Shown here piece by piece: positions 17,883-25,331 of a stretch of DNA of 64,000 nucleotides (positions are counted from its first letter, which is position 1; each line of letters starts with the position of its first letter). The position numbers were made by a program, and so were the translations under genes. Location: NCBI RefSeq assembly GCF_025717065.2, contig NZ_JAOVZO020000023.1, positions 1 to 64,000 on the forward strand, read 5' to 3'. The notes under the pieces were generated by a model that was not told the origin of the DNA, ran no database searches, and was given only the letters and a program-made list of their open reading frames with translations. The DNA is from Tahibacter soli. Lineage in GTDB: Bacteria > Pseudomonadota > Gammaproteobacteria > Xanthomonadales > Rhodanobacteraceae.

Positions 17883-20800
17883 GGGGAGCTCCAAGGGCGG
17901 GCGTCGCACCGTGTTTGCGGCCGTAGCGCGCGTGCACGATGCTGAAAACGACAGGAACGAAGACGAGCGTGGCGATGGTCGCGAAGATGAGGCCGCCGAC
18001 GACGGCGCGGCCGAGCGGCGCGTTCTGCTCGCCGCCTTCGCCGAGGCCCAGCGCCATCGGCGCCATGCCGATGACCATCGCGAGCGCGGTCATCAGCACC
18101 GGGCGGAAACGCACGAAGCCGGCATCGAGCGCCGCGGCGACCGGATCGCCCAGCTGTTCGAGCCGTTCGCGCGCGAAGCTGATCACGAGCACGCTGTTCG
18201 CGGTCGCGACGCCCATGCACATGATCGCGCCGGTCAGCGCCGGAACCGACAACGTGGTGAACGTCGCGAACAGCATCCACACGATGCCCGCGAGCGCGGC
18301 CGGCAGCGCGCAGATGATCACGAACGGATCGCTCCACGACTGGAAGTTCACGACGATCAGGAGATAGATCAGCACGATCGCGCCGACGAGGCCGAACGAC
18401 AGGCCCGAGAACGCCGAGTTCATCGTGCGCACCTGGCCGAGCAGGCGCACCGTCGCGCCTTTCGGCTGCGCCTGCGCGTGCGCGTCGACCACTTTCTGGA
18501 TGTCCGTCGACAGCGCGCCGAGGTCGCGGCCTTGCGGCGTCGCGTAGATCTGCACCATCGACTGGATGTCGTACTGCGACACGACCGCGCTCGCGGTGCC
18601 GCGGCGGATGTCGGCGACGCCGCCGAGCAGCTGCGGCTGTCGCGTACCGGCCGCCGTCAGCGGCACGTTGCGCAGCGCGTCGAGCGAATCGAGGTCGTAT
18701 TGCGGCGTCTGCATGACGATCGGGTACTGCACGCCGTTCTGCGGATTGAGCCAGAACGTCGGCGCGACCTGGCTCGACCCGGCGAGGTTCACGACGAGGC
18801 TGTTCGTCACGTCGCGCTCGGTCATGCCGACGTACTGCGAGCGCGTGCGGTCGACGTCGACGTAGAACACGGGGCTGTCGGCCGACTGCTGGATGCGCGC
18901 GTCGGCGACGCCGGGAATGCGACGGATGTCGCGCAGCAGTTTTTCCGCGTGCGCGTAGTTCGCCGCGGCGTTCGGGCCGCGCACCTGCAGGTCGATCGGC
19001 GCCGGCGCGCCGAAGTTCAGGATCTGGCTGACGATGTCGGCCGGCAGGAACGAGAACGTCACGCCGGGGAAGCGGCGCGGCAGTTCTTCGCGCAGGCGCT
19101 GCACGTAGCCGGCGGTCGGCGCGTGGCCCTCGGCGAGCGAAATCTGGATGTCGCCGTCCTGCGAGCCGATCACGCCGGTGTTGTTGTACGCCAGGTTGAT
19201 GCCCGAGATCGGCATGCCGACGTTGTCGACGACGGCCGCGATGTCGTGCGACGGGATCACCTCGCGGATGACCTTTTGAATGTCGGCGAATTTATTCGCC
19301 GTCTCCTCGACGCGCGTGCCGACCTGCAGGCGCGCGTGCATCAGGATCTGGCCGCCGTCGACGCTCGGAAAGAAATTGCGGCCGAGAAACGGCAGCAGTA
19401 GGAACGAGGCGAGCACGAAGCCCATGAAGCCGGCCACGAAGCCGCGGCGACGCACGAGCGCGAGCGCGAGCAGGTCGCGGTAGCCGTCGCGGAAGCGTTC
19501 GAAGCGCTGCTCGAAGCGGCGCTGGAACCGCACGAGCGGGTTGCGCGACGCGCCCGCGGCTTCTTCGGTGCCGTGCAGGTCGGTGTGCGGCGCGTGCGGC
19601 TTCAGGAGGTACTTCGCCATCGTCGGCACGAGCGTGCGCGACAGGATGAACGACCATGCCATCGCGAACATCACCGCGAGCGCCATCGGCACGAACAGGA
19701 AGCGCGCGACGCCGTCGAGGAAGAACATCGGCACGAACACGATGCAGATGCACAGCAGCGAGACGAACGCCGGCGTGACGATCTGGTTCGCGCCGTCGAG
19801 AATCGCGGTCTCGACGTCCTTGCCTTGTTCGAGATGCCAGTTGATGTTCTCGATCGTCACGGTCGCGTCGTCGACGAGGATGCCGACCGCGAGCGCGAGG
19901 CCGCCGAGCGTCATGATGTTGAGCGTTTCGCCGAACGCCGCGAGCGTCGCGATCGCGCCGAGCACCGACAGCGGAATCGACACGGCAATGATCGTGGTCG
20001 AGCGCCAGCTGCCGAGAAACAGCAGGATCATGAGGCTCGTCAGCGCCGCGGCGATGACGCCTTCCTTCGCGACGCCGCCGATCGCGCCGCTGACGAACAT
20101 CGACTGGTCGCCGATCGGCTTGATCTCGAGACTGTCGGGCAGGCCGGGCTTGACCGCCTCGACCATGTCCTTGATGCCGGCGATGATCGCGAGCGTCGAC
20201 GCCGAGCCGTTCTTGAACACGGTGAGCAGCACCGAGCGGCTGCCGTCGACGTGCACGACGTTCGTCTGCGGCGGATTGCCGTCGCGCACGTTGGCGACGT
20301 CGCCGATCGTCACCATCGCGCCGTTGACGAGCTTGACCGGCATCGCGGCGATCGCGCCAAGGTCGGACGGCGCGTTGTTGAGCTGGATCGTGTATTCGAA
20401 CTCGCCGATCTTCTGGGTGCCGACCGGCGTGATGAGGTTCTGCGACGCGAGCGCGGTGGCGACGTCCTGGCCCGACAGCCCGCGCGACTGCAGCGCGGCG
20501 GGATCGAGGTCGATCTGCACCTGGCGCGACTTGCCGCCGAACGGGAACGGAATCGCCGCGCCCGGCACGGCGACGAGGCGCGTGCGCACGACGTTGGTGC
20601 CGAGATCGCCGAGCGTCTGTTCCGACAGGCCCTTGCCCGACAGCGCGAGCTGCAGGATCGGTACGGTCGAGGCGTTGTAGTTGAGGATCAGCGGCGGATT
20701 GACGCCGGGCGGCATCTGCCGCAGCAGCGTCTGCGAAATCGCGGTGACCTGCGCGTTCGCCATGTTGATGTCGACGGTCGGCTGGAAAAAGATCTTCACG

Positions 20801-21075
20801 ACGCCGAAGCCGGTATACGAATTCGCCTCGATGTGTTCGATGTCGTTGACCGTCGTCGTCAGCGCGCGCTGGAACGGCGTGACGATGCGGCCGGCCATCG
20901 AATCGGGCGGAAGGCCGGTGTACTGCCATACGACGCTGATCACCGGAATGCGGATTTCTGGAAAAATATCCGTCGGCGTGCGCAGCGCCGCGAGCGGCCC
21001 GACGATGAGCAGCAGCAGCGCGAGTACGACGAAAGTATAGGGGCGCCGTAGGGCGACGCGGACGATGCCGAGCAT
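17872..21075 (-). CDS. RND efflux transporter permease
   Basis: 1067 residues of the AcrB/HAE-1-like family. The first helix 'YTFVVLALLLLIVGPLAALR' is followed by the porter-domain start 'TPTDIFPEIRIPVISVVWQY'. The proton-relay helix block 'GGLALAVGILVDDATVTIENI' carries the paired aspartates and there are twelve expected membrane helices. ATG 21075 (MLGIVRVALRRPY) is the family-like start; the longer ORF from 21138 covers repeat-containing promoter DNA. Substrate class (drug or other) cannot be read from sequence. A two-component system lies directly upstream on the same strand. Confidence 0.93.
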   Translation of the reverse strand: MLGIVRVALRRPYTFVVLALLLLIVGPLAALRTPTDIFPEIRIPVISVVWQYTGLPPDSMAGRIVTPFQRALTTTVNDIEHIEANSYTGFGVVKIFFQPTVDINMANAQVTAISQTLLRQMPPGVNPPLILNYNASTVPILQLALSGKGLSEQTLGDLGTNVVRTRLVAVPGAAIPFPFGGKSRQVQIDLDPAALQSRGLSGQDVATALASQNLITPVGTQKIGEFEYTIQLNNAPSDLGAIAAMPVKLVNGAMVTIGDVANVRDGNPPQTNVVHVDGSRSVLLTVFKNGSASTLAIIAGIKDMVEAVKPGLPDSLEIKPIGDQSMFVSGAIGGVAKEGVIAAALTSLMILLFLGSWRSTTIIAVSIPLSVLGAIATLAAFGETLNIMTLGGLALAVGILVDDATVTIENINWHLEQGKDVETAILDGANQIVTPAFVSLLCICIVFVPMFFLDGVARFLFVPMALAVMFAMAWSFILSRTLVPTMAKYLLKPHAPHTDLHGTEEAAGASRNPLVRFQRRFEQRFERFRDGYRDLLALALVRRRGFVAGFMGFVLASFLLLPFLGRNFFPSVDGGQILMHARLQVGTRVEETANKFADIQKVIREVIPSHDIAAVVDNVGMPISGINLAYNNTGVIGSQDGDIQISLAEGHAPTAGYVQRLREELPRRFPGVTFSFLPADIVSQILNFGAPAPIDLQVRGPNAAANYAHAEKLLRDIRRIPGVADARIQQSADSPVFYVDVDRTRSQYVGMTERDVTNSLVVNLAGSSQVAPTFWLNPQNGVQYPIVMQTPQYDLDSLDALRNVPLTAAGTRQPQLLGGVADIRRGTASAVVSQYDIQSMVQIYATPQGRDLGALSTDIQKVVDAHAQAQPKGATVRLLGQVRTMNSAFSGLSFGLVGAIVLIYLLIVVNFQSWSDPFVIICALPAALAGIVWMLFATFTTLSVPALTGAIMCMGVATANSVLVISFARERLEQLGDPVAAALDAGFVRFRPVLMTALAMVIGMAPMALGLGEGGEQNAPLGRAVVGGLIFATIATLVFVPVVFSIVHARYGRKHGATPALGAPHVA

Positions 21076-21100
21076 GCTTGAAGGCCGGTAGCTGTTGTTG

Positions 21101-21124
21101 TGCGTCGCACTAGTATGCGTCGCA
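21101..21124 (-). promoter_or_regulatory. Tandem TGCGTCGCA repeat upstream of the efflux operon
   Basis: Two copies of TGCGTCGCA, at 21101-21109 and 21116-21124, 15 bases apart, start 26 bases upstream of the RND start codon. Each is itself a palindrome with one central base. Tandem sites at this spacing are common for OmpR-type response regulators, and such a regulator is encoded upstream. The assignment is inference. Confidence 0.4.
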
Positions 21125-21299
21125 CCGCGCGTTCGCAACCCGGTTGAGCGATGAAGTTTTATTTAAACTTGCAGCGCCCGCAAAACCGCGCCGAAGCGTT
21201 GAATGCACGCGTCGAGCCGACGCAATGCGGCGAGCCTTTCGCGGTCGCCGGCGCGTTGTTGCGTTGCGGTGAATTCACTGTCAACCGGCGATTGCGAAT

Positions 21300-21320
21300 G
21301 CGCGCGCGGTTCGCGCGCGC
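21300..21320 (-). terminator. Perfect 9-bp GC hairpin after the sensor kinase gene
   Basis: GCGCGCGCG (21300-21308) and CGCGCGCGC (21312-21320) flank a 3-nt loop. It lies 10 bases beyond the sensor kinase stop and before the 254-base gap leading to the pump genes. There is no T-run, so it may only weaken read-through. Confidence 0.35.
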
Positions 21321-21329
21321 CGCCGTCCG

Positions 21330-22718
21330 TCATGCCGCCTTGTCCACCGGCGGCCAGCACATCAGCGACACCTTCGCGCCGGCGCCGTCGCCTTCGCCGA
21401 TCTCGAGGCCGAAGCTGTGCAGCTTCACGATCGCCGCGACGATGGCGAGGCCCAGACCCTGGCCGTGTTCGGCCGGCTGCGTGCCGCCGCGGTAGAAGCG
21501 CTGCACGACCGCGCCGCGGTCGCAGGCGCGGATGCCCGGGCCGTTGTCGATCACGTCGATGCGCGGGCCGTTCGCGTCGAGCGTCGTGTGCACGCGCACC
21601 GTACCCTGCGGCGGCGTGAACTTGATCGCATTGTCCACAAGGTTCGACAACGCCTCGAACACGAGATGCGGGTCGCCGCGCACGGCCGGTACCTTGGTGG
21701 GCGTTTCCAGCGCGAATTCGATCTGCTTGTCTTCGGCGAGCGGCGCGTAGATTTCGCGCACGTGCTTGAGCGTCGCGACGAGGTCGACTTCGGCGAAGCC
21801 CGCGCGGCGATGCATGTCTTCGAGTTCCGAAATGCGCAGCAGCGCGCGGAAGCGGTCGAGCAGCGCGTCGGCGTCGCCGATCGTACGCTCGATCAGCGCG
21901 GCGCGCGTGTCGTCGGCCGGCGTTTCGAGCTGCAGGCGGTGCAGCTGCGCGCGCAGGCGCGTCAGCGGCGTGCGCAGGTCGTGCGCGATGTTGTCGCACA
22001 CGCCCTTGACCTCGCCCATCAGCCGTTCGATTTCCACGAGCATCGTATTGACGATGCCGGCGAGCAGGTCGAGCTCGTCGCCGTGGCCCGACACCGGCAG
22101 GCGCCGGCGCAGGTCGCCGCGCATGATCGGCTGCACCGCGGCCTCGATCGCCTGCACGCGCCGCCGCGGCCCGCGGCTGAGCAGCAGCGCGCCGATCAGG
22201 CCCGGCACGACGATCAGCGGCAGGCCGAACAGCATCGCGCGCCAGATGATCGCGCCGACGGCGTCGATCACGCTCGTGTCGCGCACGAGTACGAGCAGCT
22301 CGCCGCTGGTCAGGTACACCGCGATGCCGCGCGCGCGCTGCGCGTGGTAGCCCGAGGTGCGCTGCACGCCGTCGGTCAGCAGATGCACGGCGCCGTCGAG
22401 CGGCAGCTCGGGCGGAATGCTCGCGAGATTGCCCATGAGCAGCTTGCCGTTGCGGTCGAACACGCCGTGCGAGAGCACGTCGCGCAGGTCGAACGCTTCG
22501 GTCGCCTTGATCGCTTCGCGCAGACGCTCGCGGTCGAGCGTCGTGAAATAGCGCTGCAGGTTGTCGAGTTTCAGATCGACGATGTTCGACAGATAGCGCG
22601 TCGTGTTCCACTGGATCACGCCGATCAGCGCGGCGCACCACAGCGCGAACAGCGCGCCGAAGATGAGGAGCAGGCGCGACGAATTCGTGCGCCAGAGGTC
22701 AGCCGGCTTCAAGGACAT
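21330..22718 (-). CDS. Sensor histidine kinase of the efflux-linked two-component system
   Basis: 462 residues. Two membrane helices (about 16-36 and 163-185) enclose a periplasmic sensor part, followed by HAMP ('GPRRRVQAIEAAVQPIMRGDL'), the dimerisation/phospho-acceptor helix with 'IAHDLRTPLTRLRAQL' (His at about 253), and an ATPase domain with N box 'NLVDNAIKFTP', G1 'DNGPGI' and G2 'GQGLGLAIV'. It phosphorylates the response regulator whose gene overlaps it by 20 bases. The position directly ahead of the RND operon suggests control of that pump. Confidence 0.92.
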   Translation of the reverse strand: MSLKPADLWRTNSSRLLLIFGALFALWCAALIGVIQWNTTRYLSNIVDLKLDNLQRYFTTLDRERLREAIKATEAFDLRDVLSHGVFDRNGKLLMGNLASIPPELPLDGAVHLLTDGVQRTSGYHAQRARGIAVYLTSGELLVLVRDTSVIDAVGAIIWRAMLFGLPLIVVPGLIGALLLSRGPRRRVQAIEAAVQPIMRGDLRRRLPVSGHGDELDLLAGIVNTMLVEIERLMGEVKGVCDNIAHDLRTPLTRLRAQLHRLQLETPADDTRAALIERTIGDADALLDRFRALLRISELEDMHRRAGFAEVDLVATLKHVREIYAPLAEDKQIEFALETPTKVPAVRGDPHLVFEALSNLVDNAIKFTPPQGTVRVHTTLDANGPRIDVIDNGPGIRACDRGAVVQRFYRGGTQPAEHGQGLGLAIVAAIVKLHSFGLEIGEGDGAGAKVSLMCWPPVDKAA

Positions 22719-23376
22719 ATCCGGATCCGCGAACGGTGCGTATCAACGGGGCGGCGCCGGGCGCGTCGATCTTCTTGCGCAGGCGGCCGATGTGGACTTC
22801 GATGACGTTCGTGCCGGGGTCGAAGTGATAGCCCCAGACGGCCTCGAAGATCATCGTGCGGGTGACGACCTGGCCCACTTGGCGCACGAGGAATTCGAGC
22901 AGACGGAATTCGGTGGGCAGCAGCTCCAGCGCGACGCCGCCGCGGCGCGCGATGCGGCCGATCAGGTCGAGTTCGAGGTCGGCGACGCGCAGCATCGTGT
23001 CGCGCTCGGTGCGCGCGTGGCGGCGCAGCAGCACCTCGACGCGCGCGGCCATCTCGTCCGGGCTGAACGGCTTGGTGAGGTAATCGTCGCCGCCCGCGCG
23101 CAGGCCGCGCACGCGCTCGTCGACGTCCGACAGCGCGCTGATCATCAGCACCGGCGTCTGCACGCCGGCCTCGCGCAGGCGCGTGACGAGCACGAGGCCG
23201 TCGAGTTCGGGCAGCATGCGGTCGAGGGTGATCGCGTCGTAGTCGCCGTCGCGCGCGCGCTCGAAGCCGACGCGGCCGTTGTCGGCCCAGTCGACGGCGA
23301 GGCCGCGGCGCGTCAGTTCCGCGACGATTTCGCGCGCGGTCACGGTGTCGTCTTCGATGGTCAGAACGCGGGGCAT
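22699..23376 (-). CDS. OmpR/PhoB-family response regulator
   Basis: 225 residues from ATG 23376. The receiver domain (1-115) has the acidic pair 'EDD' (8-10), phospho-acceptor Asp in 'AITLDRMLPELDG', Thr/Ser switch in 'LMISALSD' and Lys in 'YLTKPFSPDEM'. The C-terminal winged helix (about 130-225) contains 'LLPTEFRLLEFLVRQVGQVVTR' and 'NVIEVHIGRLRKKID...RTVRGSGYVLE'. It is the first gene of the unit RR-HK-(gap)-pump-adaptor-channel. Confidence 0.94.
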   Translation of the reverse strand: MPRVLTIEDDTVTAREIVAELTRRGLAVDWADNGRVGFERARDGDYDAITLDRMLPELDGLVLVTRLREAGVQTPVLMISALSDVDERVRGLRAGGDDYLTKPFSPDEMAARVEVLLRRHARTERDTMLRVADLELDLIGRIARRGGVALELLPTEFRLLEFLVRQVGQVVTRTMIFEAVWGYHFDPGTNVIEVHIGRLRKKIDAPGAAPLIRTVRGSGYVLEAG

Positions 23377-23572
23377 GCGGCGCGGGCTTCCGGTCGGGGC
23401 GTTGCGCAATGGTCCCCCGCCGCCGCCCGCGTTGCAAACGCGCGGGCGGGCAGGGGGCGGGTATCGGCCGCGATGAGGGCGCAGCGCGCGATCGTCAAGG
23501 GCGCGACGCCGATTGGCCGTGCGCGGCCGACCCGCTACGATCGGCCCCGACCCACCCACCGCCGGACCGCCC

Positions 23573-23929
23573 GTGCCGATCACCGTCACCGTGCCCTGCA
23601 CGAACGCCGCGCTGTCGGCGGACTTCTACTCGTATCTGTTCACGAGTGCGCCGGACGTGCGCGACAGCGTCGCCGAGATCGCCGTCGACGACGGCGTGTA
23701 CTTGAAGCTCGTCGAACGGCCGGCGCCGATCGCGCCGCAGGAGTTCGCGTTCGGCCGCTGCAACGTCGACGCGCTCGTCGAGCGCATCGGCGACGCGATA
23801 CCGGCGTACGAGGGCGACATCGAGGCGATGCCGCCCGGCACGTACTGGGGTCCGCACGACTATCCGGGCGGTTTCGCGCTCGTCGTGAGCGATCCCGACG
23901 GGCACTACTTCAGCTTCGTCGAGTGGTAG
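23573..23929 (+). CDS. VOC (glyoxalase/bleomycin resistance) family protein
   Basis: 118 residues from GTG 23573. The single-module fold is suggested by 'PCTNAALSADFYSYLFTS' at the start and 'GGFALVVSDPDGHYFSFVEW' at the end, the latter with the conserved D-P-D-G-x-x-x-x-x-x-E pattern, plus 'WGPHDYPGG' in the middle. Function could be a metal-dependent isomerase/lyase or a ligand-binding protein. It stands alone, converging on the KDG kinase gene 19 bases away. Confidence 0.75.
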   Translation: MPITVTVPCTNAALSADFYSYLFTSAPDVRDSVAEIAVDDGVYLKLVERPAPIAPQEFAFGRCNVDALVERIGDAIPAYEGDIEAMPPGTYWGPHDYPGGFALVVSDPDGHYFSFVEW

Positions 23930-23948
23930 CGGCGCTTGGCGCCGCGCG

Positions 23949-24956
23949 TCAGCGCCGCACGTCGTAGCGCGCCTCGCCGACGAGAGCCTGCACGCGCGCG
24001 GCGTCGAGTGCGAGAAAATCGCCCGGCACCGAATGCTTGAGGCAACCGGCGGCGAGACCGAACGCGAGACTGTCCGCGTCGTTCCAGCCCGACAGCCGTC
24101 CGTGCAGCACGCCGGCCGCGAACGCGTCGCCGCCGCCGATGCGATCCACGATCGCCTCGAGCGTCACGGCCGGCGCGTGGAACCGCGCGTCGCGCGTGAA
24201 CAGCTGCGCCGACAGTTCGTGCCGGTCGACGCTGTGCTGCGTGCGCCGCGTCGACGCGACGGCGTGCAAGCCGGAAAACGCGGCGAATGCGGCGTCGGCA
24301 GCCCTGCGGTCGGCATCGTCGCCGTCGAACGCGCGGCCGAGCACGATCGCGATGTCGCGATGGTCGGCGAACGCGACGTTCGCGCAGGCGAACAGCTCGC
24401 CGAGCAGTGCCGGCGCGTCGCCGTTCCATGCCTGCCACAGCTTGCCGCGATAGTTGCCGTCGAACACGACGGTGACGCCGCGCTCGCGGGCGCAGCGGGC
24501 CGCATCGATCGCGGCCTGTGCCGACTCGGCGCCGAGCGCCGGCGTCACGCCGGACAGGTGCAGGAGGTCGATGCCGTCGAGCAGCGCGGGCCAGTCGTAG
24601 CTCGCGGCGCGCGCGCGGGCGAACGCGGAATCGGCGCGGTCGTACAGCACCTCGCTCGGCCGCTGCAGCGCGCCGGTTTCGAGAAAGTACAGGCCCATGC
24701 GCCCGGGCGCATGGACGAGTCGCGACGTGTCGACGCCGTGGCGGCGCAGTTCGCCGGCCGCATGGCGGCCGAGCGCGTTGTCGGCGACCGTGCCGGCGAC
24801 GGCGGTCGCATGGCCGAACGCGGCCAGCGCGACCGCGACGTTCGCCTCGGCGCCGCCGACGTGCACGGCGAGTTGCGGCGACTGCAGCAAGAGCTCGCGG
24901 TGCGGCGCGCCGAGCCTTAGCAGCAGTTCGCCGAAGCAGAGTACGCGTTTTGGCAT
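23949..24956 (-). CDS. kdgK: 2-dehydro-3-deoxygluconokinase (PfkB family)
   Basis: 335 residues of the PfkB/ribokinase fold: N-terminal 'LCFGELLLRLGAPHRELLLQ' and 'VGGAEANVAVALAAFGH' (sugar-binding), and the C-terminal signature 'IVDRIGGGDAFAAGVLHG' with the catalytic Asp. KdgK phosphorylates 2-keto-3-deoxygluconate to KDPG, the step after KduI/KduD in pectin catabolism. Its place at the head of the pectin locus, divergent from the TonB receptor and sharing two TGACACCGGT operators, supports this substrate over other sugar acids. The KDPG aldolase is not in the window. Confidence 0.82.
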   Translation of the reverse strand: MPKRVLCFGELLLRLGAPHRELLLQSPQLAVHVGGAEANVAVALAAFGHATAVAGTVADNALGRHAAGELRRHGVDTSRLVHAPGRMGLYFLETGALQRPSEVLYDRADSAFARARAASYDWPALLDGIDLLHLSGVTPALGAESAQAAIDAARCARERGVTVVFDGNYRGKLWQAWNGDAPALLGELFACANVAFADHRDIAIVLGRAFDGDDADRRAADAAFAAFSGLHAVASTRRTQHSVDRHELSAQLFTRDARFHAPAVTLEAIVDRIGGGDAFAAGVLHGRLSGWNDADSLAFGLAAGCLKHSVPGDFLALDAARVQALVGEARYDVRR

Positions 24957-25224
24957 GGGTGACCTCTCGTATGTCGGGAGTGTAGGCGCGGGCGCGAGCG
25001 GCGCGCGTCGCCGCTTGCGGCGGCCGTGTTGCGCCGCATTGTCCCTTTCGCGGTGCGGGACAGTCGTTGCGGCGCTTTTTCGCTTGAGTCGGCAACTGGT
25101 TGATGGAAAAAGGAGATTGGCGTTGCGGTCAGGTGGGTCGGTGGCGAATCCTGGGTGTCCACAAACGGTTCTTCGGGTCGGTTTCGATGTGTCTTGTTGC
25201 TGCAGCGCGGTGTTTGCTAGGCTC

Positions 25225-25276
25225 TTTGTCCACCGGTGTCAGTACCTATAAATATCTCAAGATGCTACCGGTGTCA
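25225..25276. promoter_or_regulatory. Promoter of the TonB-receptor gene with two LacI-type operators
   Basis: The 375 bases between kdgK and the receptor gene hold no gene but carry control signals. A -35-like TTTGTC (25225-25230) and -10 TATAAAT (25247-25253), 16 bases apart, face the receptor gene. The operator ACCGGTGTCA sits between them (25232-25241) and again just downstream (25267-25276). Occupancy would block RNA polymerase, and the region may also serve kdgK on the other strand. Confidence 0.65.
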
Positions 25277-25331
25277 TCATGACCTGCGACGGCTTTGCCG
25301 TCGACACTACGCGCCAAGAACGGAGGGGAAC

